From: Muribaculaceae bacterium
GTDB taxonomy: Bacteria > Bacteroidota > Bacteroidia > Bacteroidales > Muribaculaceae
Reading direction: 5' to 3'
Assembly: GCA_022510445.1 (NCBI GenBank)
Contig: JAFLTN010000007.1
Coordinates: 1 to 38,721 of the forward strand
Length of the DNA stretch: 38,721 bases
Numbering within the stretch: the first letter of the stretch is position 1; each line of letters opens with the position of its first letter. The notes beneath the pieces are model-generated. The model was not told the origin of the DNA and did not search any database. It was given only the letters and a program-made list of their open reading frames with translations. The translations under genes and the position numbers were made by a program. Below, piece by piece: positions 1 to 10,169 of the stretch.

Positions 1-2
1 GA

Positions 3-398
3 CTCGATGCTAACAGTGAAGAAGGTTACACAGTTTATTTCACCGGGGGTTATATCCTTGCAGCTGGTGGAGGCAACTCAGTTCCTACGAAATCCGGCTC
101 GACACAGCCTTTCGTCAGCGTAAATGCTACTGTAAACGCCTCAACCCAAGTTTCCATTGGAACATCTTCATCGACCATCTATACCTTCACGACCCCAGAT
201 GACCTTACCTCTGTGAATCTCGGAGGAAGCACAGGCAACCGTCCCGGTGGTCCAGGGGGTATGGGGCAAGGCGGTTCTTCTTTGCTTATCAGCGTACCCG
301 GCTTGACATCAGGCACATCATACACCATAAAGAGTGGAAGCTCGTCAACCACGGGAACAGCCAAACTCACAGGCTCAAGTCAAGGAGGTCGGCCATAA
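3..398 (+). CDS. C-terminal part of a carbohydrate-binding-domain-containing (Cthe_2159/CotH-neighbour-like) surface protein; 5' end outside window
   Basis: Open frame 3 from the window edge: LDANSEEGYTVYFTGGYILAAGGGNSVPTKSGSTQPFVSVNATVNAS...GGRP*; Gly/Ser/Thr-rich with a beta-solenoid-like tail; stops at 396-398. Confidence 0.6.
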   Translation, partial: LDANSEEGYTVYFTGGYILAAGGGNSVPTKSGSTQPFVSVNATVNASTQVSIGTSSSTIYTFTTPDDLTSVNLGGSTGNRPGGPGGMGQGGSSLLISVPGLTSGTSYTIKSGSSSTTGTAKLTGSSQGGRP

Positions 399-469
399 AT
401 CAGACAATCTCAATCAACCTCATTGTGCCGAAATCACAATATTTCGGGGAGATGGAAAAACCTCAATCA

Positions 470-1186
470 TTATTTTGAAATACGGTAAGACCATCCATTA
501 TCTCCATGATAAATCATCTGATGGGTCATTCCTCCGTCGATCACAATATTTTCACCTGTTATAAAACCGGCTTCATCCGAGCAAAGAAATAACACCATCG
601 AGGCTATATCATCGGGGGTTCCAATTCTTCCTACCGGTTGTTGCAGTTTATCCTCAGTCGAGGCTTTATAACTAACGGTATCTATCCAACCTGGAGAGAT
701 GGAATTTACTCTTATTCTTGGTGCTAAAGAAACTGCCAATGCGTGAGTCAAAGCTGAAATACCTCCTTTAGCGGCTGTATAACTTTCTGTTTGGGGTTGA
801 CTCATTCGGTCTCTCGAAGATGATATGTTAATGATAGAGGAGCCTTCCGTAAAATAATCTTTAAATAATTTGGAAAGGTAGAATGGGGCTGCGACTCCTA
901 CTTTCTGGGCATAAAGAAATTCTTCCCATGAGCACTGCTCTATCCCTTTCATTAGCGGCAAAGCATTATTTATTAATATATTTACCTTACCATACTTTTC
1001 TATAATAAAAGAGGCAAATTTTTCAAGCACTTCTTTTTCCCCTATGTCCCCAACAAACCAATCTCCTTCAGACTTATCGATAATTTCCACATTTCCACCT
1101 TCATTCCGGAATCTTTCCGCAATCTTCCTGCCAATTCCTTTTGCCCCGCCGGTTATTGCAATTACCTTATTTTTAAATCTTTCCAT
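470..1186 (-). CDS. SDR family oxidoreductase
   Basis: N-terminal TGGAKGIGRKIAERF Rossmann motif, ISSSR...YTAAKGG catalytic S/Y/K, SPGWIDT and C-terminal ITGENIVIDGGMT. Confidence 0.92.
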   Translation of the reverse strand: MERFKNKVIAITGGAKGIGRKIAERFRNEGGNVEIIDKSEGDWFVGDIGEKEVLEKFASFIIEKYGKVNILINNALPLMKGIEQCSWEEFLYAQKVGVAAPFYLSKLFKDYFTEGSSIINISSSRDRMSQPQTESYTAAKGGISALTHALAVSLAPRIRVNSISPGWIDTVSYKASTEDKLQQPVGRIGTPDDIASMVLFLCSDEAGFITGENIVIDGGMTHQMIYHGDNGWSYRISK

Positions 1187-1215
1187 AAGATTTCAAGCTT
1201 AAATATCATACCTTA

Positions 1216-1223
1216 CAAATTTA
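1216..1223 (-). promoter_or_regulatory. candidate Bacteroidetes -7 element (TAAATTTG) for the SDR gene
   Basis: Minus strand reads TAAATTTG (TAnnTTTG), about 30 bp upstream of the start at 1186; no clear -33 element. Confidence 0.35.
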
Positions 1224-1311
1224 TATTTTTCTATCTTTGATAAGAACAAGATCTCAAACAGGGTTTTAACAATTTACGACAGGCAACCAATTTAAAACAA
1301 ACTAAAAAGAA

Positions 1312-2688
1312 TTATCTCATTTTATCTAAAGATTGAATGAAGAGCTTTATGTCTTCCAACACTTCGGGAGAAATAGTTTCCTCTATTTCTGCATATTCAT
1401 TTATTTTCCCACTTTTAGAATGTTGCATGAGATGATTTAACTCGGGATACACTTTTACGTTTATTCCGGGTATATTTTTTAATAACACCGGAACGTTTAT
1501 TGAAGGGGGAACCTGGGTATCTTTTTCTCCATAAAGCATAAACACCGGTACGGCAATATTTTTAATATCAAGGATCGGATCATAATTAATAAAATATTTT
1601 ATCCAAGGAGCCAAATTGGAAAAATTATCACGTAAGTTTTCAGCAAGTGGAGCCAAAACTGGATTAGAGAGATTTTCAGATGAAAAAATAGCATATTTAG
1701 CTTCATCAAAAGATACTGGACCCTTCTCCTTTTGACTGTCAAACATACCTTTCATTGCTTCTATATACATTGCTATGTATTCATCGGTCAAACCACCATC
1801 CTTTAACAAAAATTCATTTTGAAAAATCAAAATACTATCACCAGGAAGAGCAGGTCCACCCAATTCCACTATAAAATCAATAAGATTGCCATTGTTGGCA
1901 ATCTTATCTGCAATGAGACCTCCCTCGCTGTGTCCAATAATTCCGATTTTTGAGAATCCTTTTTCTTTTAAAAATTTTAAAGCTCCGACAGCATCCATCA
2001 TATTTTCATATGTAGTCGGATTCGGCATCAATCCTGTAGCCTTATCGAAACCTCTGTCATCATATCTTAATGATGCGATTCCGTTTCGGGCAAGATAATC
2101 AGCTATTACCGCAAAAGGTTTATGTTCAAATATTTCTTCATCCCGGTTTTGTAAGCCACTTCCGGAAACCAATAACACTACCGGAGTGTCATTATTGTTA
2201 TCATTGGGCACAGATAATGTTCCATAAAGACCGGCTCCGTCTAACGAAGATGGGAAACTGACTTCTTCAGTAGTATATGGGAATGGAGCCTTTGGAGTCT
2301 GAGGACGATTCAAACTGGTTACTTTTGGTTTTAATGTTAAAGGCAGCTTTAAAGGACCTTGAGAAAAATCTCCTTTTATAGAATCACCGATCAATTTTCC
2401 ATTATAGTTCAGCATTAATTGAGAGACTCCAACATTCAAAGAATCAGCGCTGATATAATCAACTTTCATCGGTATGCCATAGGCTCCTTGATCGGGAGAA
2501 TCCATAGTGACAACAGCATCTTCACCCTCAGATCCCGTTATATTGATCACTAATCTCAAGCCCATTTCAGGATTAATCATGAGTTTCCCTTCCCAACTTC
2601 CATCGAATGTTAATGTCCCGGCTATTGAAGAACCATAACCTATAATAATTAATGACAATATGGTTATTTTCCTGAGTAGTTTATTCAT
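1312..2688 (-). CDS. secreted alpha/beta hydrolase (serine aminopeptidase/dienelactone hydrolase-like) with N-terminal beta domain
   Basis: Signal peptide MNKLLRKITILSLIIIGYGSSIAG; VVLLVSGSGLQNRDE oxyanion region; GHSEGG nucleophile elbow; YGEKDTQVPP and LNHLMQ acid/His regions. Confidence 0.88.
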   Translation of the reverse strand: MNKLLRKITILSLIIIGYGSSIAGTLTFDGSWEGKLMINPEMGLRLVINITGSEGEDAVVTMDSPDQGAYGIPMKVDYISADSLNVGVSQLMLNYNGKLIGDSIKGDFSQGPLKLPLTLKPKVTSLNRPQTPKAPFPYTTEEVSFPSSLDGAGLYGTLSVPNDNNNDTPVVLLVSGSGLQNRDEEIFEHKPFAVIADYLARNGIASLRYDDRGFDKATGLMPNPTTYENMMDAVGALKFLKEKGFSKIGIIGHSEGGLIADKIANNGNLIDFIVELGGPALPGDSILIFQNEFLLKDGGLTDEYIAMYIEAMKGMFDSQKEKGPVSFDEAKYAIFSSENLSNPVLAPLAENLRDNFSNLAPWIKYFINYDPILDIKNIAVPVFMLYGEKDTQVPPSINVPVLLKNIPGINVKVYPELNHLMQHSKSGKINEYAEIEETISPEVLEDIKLFIQSLDKMR

Positions 2689-2851
2689 AATTGTTATCCT
2701 GTATTTATAATTTCTTTTTAAATTTCAACTCAGAACATGAGACATCACCGGTTCTCACGCTCATAAGATAAACAAATTTCCAGACTTTAGCAGATATATT
2801 AATTTTAAAAGGATGGGCACAAGATTTATTTTTTACCAATCCCAATCTCTT

Positions 2852-3796
2852 TTATCTTTCAGCCCGCATCGGATTTGAAAGGAAATCCTCATAGGCCATT
2901 TTGATTCCGTCGGCCAACTCTGTGGAATATGTCCATCCAAGACTCTTTGCCTTGCTTACATCGAGCAATTTACGGGGAGTTCCGTTGGGTCGGGTAGTAT
3001 CCCACCCTATTTTACCTTTATATCCGACAGTTTTCGCTACCATTTCTGTCAGTTCCTTAATGGTAATCTCCTTCCCGGTTCCGGCATTTACTGTTTCATT
3101 CCCGGAATAATTATTCATCAGGAAAACACATAAATTTGCCAAATCATCAACATACATAAATTCTCTGAAAGGAGAACCATCACCCCAACATATCACTTCA
3201 GGTAATTCCTGTTCTTTTGCTTCATGAAATCTTCTGATAAGAGCGGGCAAAACATGGGAATGTTCAGGATGGTAATTATCATTAGGACCGTATAGATTAG
3301 TAGGCATCACAGAAATAAAATCTGTTCCATACTGACGGTTAAGATATTCACAATATTTAAGTCCTGAAATTTTTGCAAGAGCATAAGCTTCATTAGTCTG
3401 TTCCAAAGAGGAAGTCAACAGACATGATTCCGGCATCGGCTGAGGGGCAAGACGAGGATAAATGCAAGAAGATCCGAGAAATTCCAATTTTTTTACCCCG
3501 TTTTTCCAGGCTGCATTAATCACATTCATTTCCAGCATCATATTGACATACATAAAATCGGCCGGAGCATTAGAATTCGCAATTATACCACCCACTTTCG
3601 CTGCAGCAAGAAACACATATTCCGGTTTTTCTCTCTGAAAGAAAAGATTAACCGCTGCCTGATCAGTCAAATCAAGTTCAGAATGAGTCCGTGTTACGAG
3701 ATTATGATAACCCTGGCGTTTCAATTCACGCACAATCGCAGAACCGACCATACCCTTATGGCCGGCTACATATATTTTAGAAGATTTTTCCATCAT
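2852..3796 (-). CDS. fcl: GDP-L-fucose synthase
   Basis: [83 protein letters not shown]. Confidence 0.95.
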   Translation of the reverse strand: MMEKSSKIYVAGHKGMVGSAIVRELKRQGYHNLVTRTHSELDLTDQAAVNLFFQREKPEYVFLAAAKVGGIIANSNAPADFMYVNMMLEMNVINAAWKNGVKKLEFLGSSCIYPRLAPQPMPESCLLTSSLEQTNEAYALAKISGLKYCEYLNRQYGTDFISVMPTNLYGPNDNYHPEHSHVLPALIRRFHEAKEQELPEVICWGDGSPFREFMYVDDLANLCVFLMNNYSGNETVNAGTGKEITIKELTEMVAKTVGYKGKIGWDTTRPNGTPRKLLDVSKAKSLGWTYSTELADGIKMAYEDFLSNPMRAER

Positions 3797-3846
3797 AAAA
3801 CAGAAATAATAACGATAATATCTATTAAACCGGAAACGGTTTTATG

Positions 3847-5133
3847 TTAACAGATAGACGACTTAATTGTCTCTACAATATATTTAACTTCATCTTTGCC
3901 AACAAAGGGTCCTGCAGGCAGGCAAATACCCTTTCGAAATAAGTCGACACTAACACCGTTTACATATGCCGGATTATTCTTATAAACGGGCTGAACATGC
4001 ATCGGCTTCCATAAAGGCCGGGATTCTATATTTGCTTTATCAAGGGCTACGCGCAACGCTTCCACATTAGGATCTGGTTCACAGTCAGTATGAGTGGTAC
4101 CGGCAGGATTAATTAAACCGGCGGCTCCCCCCACTGCCTCTTTCACCGGACTCAAATAAACCCGGTCTTGCCCTTTTATCTTAAGATCGGGATTAAGTAA
4201 AGCGGTGCATAACCAGAAATTAGAGTCATAATCAATTCCCGGGCTAATGTGCATGGTTATCCCCTCGACATCCCTCAACAACTCACAATATAACTGTTGC
4301 ACCATTTTATGATGCGCAATATGTTCATTAAGAATGGTCATCTGCCCTCGGCCTATTCCCGCACAAATATTGCTCATCCTATAATTGTAGCCTATTTTTT
4401 CATGCTGGTAATAGGGATAACCCTCCCGAGCCTGAGTGGCATAAAATAATATCTCCTTTTTTTCTTTGAGACTTCCGCATATAAGGGCTCCCCCTCCGGA
4501 TGTTGTAATCATTTTATTCCCATTGAAACTTAAGACACCATATTTTCCGAAGGTTCCGAGAACCCTACCTTTATATCTGGAACCGAAACCTTCGGCGGCA
4601 TCTTCAATAACAGGAATATTATATTTTCGGGCCACCTCCATAATTTCTTCAATCTTATAAGGCATCCCATAGAGAGCTACCGGTATAATTGCCTTAGGCT
4701 TTTTACCGGTTTGCAGAATTCGGTCTTCAATCGCTTTTTCGAGGAGTAAAGGATCCATATTCCAGGTTTCTTCCTCAGAATCTACAAATACAGGAATCGC
4801 ACCAAGATAAGATACTGGATGAGCTGAAGCACAGAACGTAAAACTCTGCACGATAACTTCATCTCCCGGGCCAACACCACAGGCCACCAATGCCAGATGG
4901 ACTGCTGCCGTGCCTGCAGACAGAGCAACTACAGACTTAGGGGGACATAATTCTGATTCAGTATGGATTTCGGGATTCAGAGATTTTTCTGAATTCACAA
5001 ATTTTTCCAAATCCTTTTCAAATCCATCAACATTAGGCCCGAGAGGAACTACCCAATTATCTGCGAAAGCCTCCTTTACGAAATCAATTTCTTTTCCCGA
5101 CAAGTGAGGCATGCAAAGAATGATACGCTCCAT
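3847..5133 (-). CDS. DegT/DnrJ/EryC1/StrS family PLP-dependent sugar aminotransferase (PglE-like active-site segment)
   Basis: VALSAGTAAVHLAL; VIEDAAEGFGSRYKG; LSFNGNKMITTSGGGAL (PLP lysine segment); NIESRPLWKPMHVQPVY; CLPAGP. Confidence 0.92.
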   Translation of the reverse strand: MERIILCMPHLSGKEIDFVKEAFADNWVVPLGPNVDGFEKDLEKFVNSEKSLNPEIHTESELCPPKSVVALSAGTAAVHLALVACGVGPGDEVIVQSFTFCASAHPVSYLGAIPVFVDSEEETWNMDPLLLEKAIEDRILQTGKKPKAIIPVALYGMPYKIEEIMEVARKYNIPVIEDAAEGFGSRYKGRVLGTFGKYGVLSFNGNKMITTSGGGALICGSLKEKKEILFYATQAREGYPYYQHEKIGYNYRMSNICAGIGRGQMTILNEHIAHHKMVQQLYCELLRDVEGITMHISPGIDYDSNFWLCTALLNPDLKIKGQDRVYLSPVKEAVGGAAGLINPAGTTHTDCEPDPNVEALRVALDKANIESRPLWKPMHVQPVYKNNPAYVNGVSVDLFRKGICLPAGPFVGKDEVKYIVETIKSSIC

Positions 5134-5165
5134 TGAAATGGTTTTTATGTCTTATAACAGCTTTT

Positions 5166-6257
5166 TTATTTGACGATGCCTTTTTCAAGATATTCAGCAA
5201 GATTTCGGGTGACGTGCTCACCGGCACGTTCCACTGCCACCTTTGCCATATCTGCCTCAACCATTAATTTTACCAGCTCTTCAAATGAAGTTTTTGCCGT
5301 AGGATCCCATCCAAGTTTCTTTTTGGCCTTTGTCGGATCGCCCAGAAGATTCACAACATCAGTGGGACGATAGAAATCCGGAGAAACTTCTATCAAAACC
5401 TTACCCGTTTTAGCATCCTTCCCGACCTCGTTTGCCCCTTCGCCCTCGAAAATGAGATCTATGCCTGCATGTTTGAAAGCCAAAAGACAGAATTCTCTTA
5501 CAGAATGTTGCTGACCGGTAGCAATCACATAATCATCGGGATAATCCTGTTGAAGAATAAGCCACATACATTCCACATAATCTTTGGCATAGCCCCAGTC
5601 GCGCATCGAAGATAAATTACCCAGATAAAGCTTTTCCTGCTTTCCTTGCGCTATACGTGCGGCGGCAAGAGTGATCTTGCGGGTAACGAATGTTTCGCCT
5701 CGTCTTTCGGATTCATGATTAAATAAAATTCCTGAGCATGCAAACATATTGTAGGCCTCACGGTATTCCTTTACAATCCAGAAACCATACAATTTGGCAA
5801 CAGCATAGGGTGAATAAGGATGAAACGGCGTGTCTTCGTTTTGAGGCACTGCCTCTACCTTTCCGTATAGTTCTGAAGTGGATGCCTGATAGAACCGACA
5901 GGTTTCAGCCAAGCCACATTGCCTGATACCTTCAAGGATACGCAATACTCCTGTGGCATCCACATCGGCAGTGAACTCCGGGGAATCAAAACTTACCTGC
6001 ACATGGCTTTGAGCCGCCAGATTATATACTTCGTCAGGCCTTACCTTGTTAAGCACCTGAATAATCGACATTGAATCACCAAGATCGGCATAATGAAGAT
6101 GAAATTTAGGATTATTCTCAAGATGGGCAATGCGTTCGCGGAAATCGACTGAAGAACGTCTTATGGTGCCATGTACATCGTATCCTTTCTCCAAAAGGAA
6201 TTCAGCGAGGAAAGATCCGTCCTGTCCGGTCACTCCGGTTATTAATGCTCTTTTCAT
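5166..6257 (-). CDS. gmd: GDP-mannose 4,6-dehydratase
   Basis: [99 protein letters not shown]. Confidence 0.97.
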   Translation of the reverse strand: MKRALITGVTGQDGSFLAEFLLEKGYDVHGTIRRSSVDFRERIAHLENNPKFHLHYADLGDSMSIIQVLNKVRPDEVYNLAAQSHVQVSFDSPEFTADVDATGVLRILEGIRQCGLAETCRFYQASTSELYGKVEAVPQNEDTPFHPYSPYAVAKLYGFWIVKEYREAYNMFACSGILFNHESERRGETFVTRKITLAAARIAQGKQEKLYLGNLSSMRDWGYAKDYVECMWLILQQDYPDDYVIATGQQHSVREFCLLAFKHAGIDLIFEGEGANEVGKDAKTGKVLIEVSPDFYRPTDVVNLLGDPTKAKKKLGWDPTAKTSFEELVKLMVEADMAKVAVERAGEHVTRNLAEYLEKGIVK

Positions 6258-6282
6258 TTTAATATTAAATTTTGATATATAT

Positions 6283-7440
6283 TCACATACGTCTTATCTT
6301 GATGGGAATTGCAGAATCAGGGATATTAACCGAATCATGGACAATCAACAAATGTCCCCCTCCTCCTGCACCGGTCATTTTCCAGGCTAAAGCTCCTTCT
6401 TCTTTAACTTTCCTTATATGTTGTTCAACCCCTTCCTGCATCATAGCAGGGAACATTGCTACCTGAGCTTCAAATGAATCTTGATAACCCTTTACGAAAG
6501 AGTCCAGATCTCTGCTCATAATGGCGTCCCAGGTTCTTTCCGCAGCATCTGTAAGTTTCCTTACTTTCTCAGCCGTGACATCTTTCCCTTCTACCACTGA
6601 TACGCCCGGCCTACGAGGAAACATCGGTACAAGAGCAAGATGCGATTCAAGCCAATCGAGAATCTGACTATTATGGACTCTTTCAATCTTTACGGGCCAA
6701 TAACCACCATCATAGAAATGGCGGGACAGCCCTGACAAACAGATGCCAATTGCATCCTGTGCACCAGAAACATGACCCTTATTATCTTCAGGATCATTTT
6801 CAAAACAGAAAAGAATCCTTGCCAACATTTCCTCATTGAATTCCGGCAACTGATATTTCCATATGGTCTGTGCCGCTTTTCTTGTTGAAGTAGACATTCC
6901 ACCCCTTTCCATGAATTCCATGGTGGGTTCTATCGAGGCTGTAATTGCCCATCCTGCTCCATGTTCCGAAACATATGGTTGATCAATCCAGGTTCCTGCT
7001 ATATCAATACGGTATGGAATTTGCGATTTAACTTCTTTTCGGAGAGATGTGGTTGACCGTGGATCCAATCCCGGTTCAGGCAATCTGTTCAATTCTATAT
7101 ATTCAATATTTCTTGCCTTACAGAAATTCCGTTTTTCTTCCGAGCCTCCATCACTGTTCACAATAAAGATATCCGGATTAACTTTTTCGATTGTTTCGAT
7201 GAAATCCATCATACCGGAACCTCTGTTGATAAACGCATCCTTTACATATCGTATGGCCTTGACCATATAAAGGCGTTCATTTTCTTTATTAATTGTTTTT
7301 CTGCCTTTTAACTCTTCTATAGTGGCATCAGACCCTATTCCTACATATAAATCTCCATATTGAGACGCCTCACGGAAGAACGCAACATGACCGGAATGAA
7401 GCATGTCGTAACAACCTGAAACAAAAACTTTCTTTGTCAT
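6283..7440 (-). CDS. bifunctional protein: N-terminal HxGH (cytidylyl/adenylyltransferase-like) nucleotidyltransferase fused to a compact GHMP kinase
   Basis: [11 protein letters not shown] and [10 protein letters not shown] (nucleotidyltransferase HxGH and ISSTxxR-like motifs), then [14 protein letters not shown] (GHMP motif 1), [11 protein letters not shown] (possible motif 2), TGAGGGGHL (motif 3). Start placed at MTKKVFVSG (7440), not the longer ORF start at 7470. Confidence 0.8.
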   Translation of the reverse strand: MTKKVFVSGCYDMLHSGHVAFFREASQYGDLYVGIGSDATIEELKGRKTINKENERLYMVKAIRYVKDAFINRGSGMMDFIETIEKVNPDIFIVNSDGGSEEKRNFCKARNIEYIELNRLPEPGLDPRSTTSLRKEVKSQIPYRIDIAGTWIDQPYVSEHGAGWAITASIEPTMEFMERGGMSTSTRKAAQTIWKYQLPEFNEEMLARILFCFENDPEDNKGHVSGAQDAIGICLSGLSRHFYDGGYWPVKIERVHNSQILDWLESHLALVPMFPRRPGVSVVEGKDVTAEKVRKLTDAAERTWDAIMSRDLDSFVKGYQDSFEAQVAMFPAMMQEGVEQHIRKVKEEGALAWKMTGAGGGGHLLIVHDSVNIPDSAIPIKIRRM

Positions 7441-8711
7441 TTTTCCGCACTTTCTGTGGTGATCTTGCAATAACTATATCTTGCGAATGCAAATATAATA
7501 ACAAAACAAATAGCTGGAATAAAGAATGAGAAAGAAATGCCCCGGATATCGGATACCAATGCCTGCAAGGGAGTTATCAAGGCTCCTCCAAGTATGGCCA
7601 TAATCAATCCTGAGGCTCCTATTTTGGTGTATCTTCCCTCCACATTGTTTAATGCTATCCCATAAATAGTAGGGAACATCAGCGACATCACAGCCGATAT
7701 TGCGATAAGACAAATTATAGAGAAAACACCACTGAAAAAAATTACAGCCATCGTGAGCATTATTCCACCGATAGATGCCCACAAAAGCAAGAGAGAGGGC
7801 TTATAATATTTCATGAGCCAGGTAAAAAGAAAACGGCAGCCAGTGAAAGCTATGATAGAATAGAGAAAAATCAGAGATGCGTCTTTTTCCAGGCTATTGG
7901 TCTCTGACATTACATATCTTATGGTAAAAGACCATACACAGGTCTGGACACCAACATAAAAAAACTGGGCAATTACTCCATAACGATAATTTCTATCTTT
8001 CCAAAGCACTCTGAAACATTCAGAGAGTGGGGCTGATCTGTCAGTATCTTTATCTTTGGGCATCTTTGCAAAAAAGATTATCAGGAAAAGTATTAATAAA
8101 ACACACCCGATAATCACATAAGTCCCGGAAATAGCATTCAATTCATGAGCCTGAACCTCCCTTAAGGCCTGACTGCTCATATTCTCCCTCTCTAAGGCAT
8201 CGGCAGAATGTAGCTCCGAAAGAATAAAATGACGACTCAGAAGTATTCCACAGATAGCTCCTATTGGGTTGAAGGTCTGTGCAATGTTTAAACGTCTTGT
8301 TGATGATTCCTTCGGACCCATTGAAAGGATATAGGGATTGGCTGTAGTCTCCAGGATTGAACAACCTCCGGCCATGACATAGATTGCCACTAAGAAAAAT
8401 GGATAGGATGCCGCCAAACCTGCAGGATAAAAAAGAAGAGTTCCTGCAGCATAAAGAATAAGACCTGTCAGGATTCCTGCTTTGTAGGTAAACTTCATTA
8501 TAAAAAGAGCTGCAGGCAAAGCGAAACAAAAATAAGCCCCATAAAATGCAAACTGCACAAGAGATGTCTGGAGATCTGACATTGACATTATTCTCTTGAA
8601 AGCAGCCAGCAAAGTATCGTTCATGTTGTTAGCCACTCCCCATAGAAGAAAGAGAAGACTGACAAGAAAGAAAGGCAGAAAAAGATTTCTTGGTATCGTT
8701 TTCAAGGTCAT
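7437..8711 (-). CDS. sugar MFS transporter, FucP/FHS (fucose:H+ symporter)-like
   Basis: 12-TM-like hydrophobic protein; LLWGVANNMNDTLLAAFKRIMSMSDLQTSLVQFAFYGAYFCFALPAA; ETTANPYILSMGP; RLNIAQTFNPIGAICG, all typical of FucP-like permeases. Confidence 0.88.
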   Translation of the reverse strand: MTLKTIPRNLFLPFFLVSLLFLLWGVANNMNDTLLAAFKRIMSMSDLQTSLVQFAFYGAYFCFALPAALFIMKFTYKAGILTGLILYAAGTLLFYPAGLAASYPFFLVAIYVMAGGCSILETTANPYILSMGPKESSTRRLNIAQTFNPIGAICGILLSRHFILSELHSADALERENMSSQALREVQAHELNAISGTYVIIGCVLLILFLIIFFAKMPKDKDTDRSAPLSECFRVLWKDRNYRYGVIAQFFYVGVQTCVWSFTIRYVMSETNSLEKDASLIFLYSIIAFTGCRFLFTWLMKYYKPSLLLLWASIGGIMLTMAVIFFSGVFSIICLIAISAVMSLMFPTIYGIALNNVEGRYTKIGASGLIMAILGGALITPLQALVSDIRGISFSFFIPAICFVIIFAFARYSYCKITTESAEK

Positions 8712-8726
8712 TTACATTTGTTGAGA

Positions 8727-10037
8727 TTAGTCACGTGAGAAAAGGTCTCTTGTATAAACCTTCGATTGCACATCAGAGAGGTCCGGACTGGTTCGATTTG
8801 CAAGAATAGCATCAGAAAGTCTTTTAAACTCATTCAAGTCGTTTACCACTCGGCTTCCGAAAAAAGTTGTTCCGTCTTCAAGAGCCGGTTCATAAATAAT
8901 TACAGTCGCCCCTTTCGCTTTTATGCGCTTCATAACTCCCTGAATGGAGCTCTGGCGGAAATTATCTGAATTTGATTTCATGGTAAGGCGGTAAACTCCA
9001 ATCACACATTCCTGCTCTGGGGCATTTCCAAATGTATTGGAAGCCGAGTAGTCATACCATCCCGCCATCTTTAGAACTTGGTCTGCTATAAAATCTTTTC
9101 TTGTGCGATTGCTTTCCACAATAGCCGACATCATATTCTGGGGGACATCGGCATAATTAGCAAGCAATTGTTTTGTGTCTTTAGGAAGACAATAGCCTCC
9201 GTAGCCAAAAGACGGATTGTTATAATGAGTGCCAATTCTCGGATCGAGACCGATTCCCTCTATTATAGCCTGAGAATCAAGACCCTTGACCTCGGCATAA
9301 GTATCCAGTTCGTTGAAGTAACTCACACGCAGGGCAAGATAGGTATTGGCAAAAAGTTTAACTGCCTCAGCTTCTTTCATACCCATAAACAAAGTAGGGA
9401 TATCTTTTTTTATCGCCCCTTGTTTCAAAAGACCGGCAAACTCATGTCCCGCCTTTTCCAGATATTCAAAATCAGCCAATTTGGCAATCGCACCGTTCTC
9501 TTCATTAAATTCATCTTTACCGATTAATTTCGGAATACCGACAATAATTCTTGAAGGATATAGATTATCATAAAGAGCTTTGCTCTCCCGGAGGAATTCT
9601 GGAGAGAAAAGCAGGTTGAGACGTTCCAATCCTCTTTTTTGATATTTGAGATAAAGAGATCTGCAATATCCCACCGGTATAGTAGACTTAATTATCATAA
9701 CGGCTTTTGGATTAACCCTAACTACAAGATCAATGACTTTCTCTACCTGTGAGGTATCGAAATAGTTTTTCACAGGATCATAGTTAGTGGGAGCTGCTAT
9801 AACTACAAAGTCTGCTTTACGGTAAGCATCTTCCGCATCAAGAGTAGCAATTAGATCCAGTTTTTTTTCAGCAAGGTAATGTTCAATATAATCATCCTGA
9901 ATCGGAGATTTCCTTTGGTTTATTAATTCCACTTTTTCGGGAATAATATCAACGGCAATGACATGATTATGCTGAGATAAAAGAGTTGCGATGGAAAGAC
10001 CGACATAACCGGTTCCTGCGATTGCTATTGTTGGCAT
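8727..10037 (-). CDS. ugd: UDP-glucose 6-dehydrogenase family nucleotide-sugar dehydrogenase
   Basis: [44 protein letters not shown]; catalytic [19 protein letters not shown]. Confidence 0.93.
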   Translation of the reverse strand: MPTIAIAGTGYVGLSIATLLSQHNHVIAVDIIPEKVELINQRKSPIQDDYIEHYLAEKKLDLIATLDAEDAYRKADFVVIAAPTNYDPVKNYFDTSQVEKVIDLVVRVNPKAVMIIKSTIPVGYCRSLYLKYQKRGLERLNLLFSPEFLRESKALYDNLYPSRIIVGIPKLIGKDEFNEENGAIAKLADFEYLEKAGHEFAGLLKQGAIKKDIPTLFMGMKEAEAVKLFANTYLALRVSYFNELDTYAEVKGLDSQAIIEGIGLDPRIGTHYNNPSFGYGGYCLPKDTKQLLANYADVPQNMMSAIVESNRTRKDFIADQVLKMAGWYDYSASNTFGNAPEQECVIGVYRLTMKSNSDNFRQSSIQGVMKRIKAKGATVIIYEPALEDGTTFFGSRVVNDLNEFKRLSDAILANRTSPDLSDVQSKVYTRDLFSRD

Positions 10038-10114
10038 TGTGATATTAATCTAACTTTAGCCGCTCCGAATTTTATCAAAAATTGAGGAACGGGGTATATA
10101 GGTATGTTGTTGAG

Positions 10115-10145
10115 CAAAATTAAGAAAAAAGGGTGACAGGAACAA
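10115..10145 (-). promoter_or_regulatory. candidate primary-sigma promoter for the ugd-MFS-NTase/kinase-gmd-DegT-fcl operon
   Basis: Minus strand TTG (10145-10143), 20-nt spacer, TAATTTTG (10122-10115); about 78 nt upstream of the ugd ATG; fits the Bacteroidetes -33/-7 (TTTG / TAnnTTTG) pattern. Confidence 0.4.
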
Positions 10146-10169
10146 TAAAATGATGATAAACTCTTATCT

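Noticed and set aside
428-447. CCGAAAT-CACAAT-ATTTCGG hairpin in the convergent gap between the first CDS and the SDR gene
   Set aside because: No T-run on either strand, AU-rich 7-bp stem; not enough to call a terminator.
334-564. 76-aa + strand ORF overlapping the end of the first CDS and the SDR gene
   Set aside because: Overlaps two better-supported genes on opposite strands; no recognisable features.
8143-8529. 128-aa minus ORF within the MFS gene
   Set aside because: Alternate frame of a strongly supported transporter CDS.
9078-9527. 149-aa + strand ORF
   Set aside because: Antisense inside ugd; no domain signature, no ribosome-binding or promoter context.
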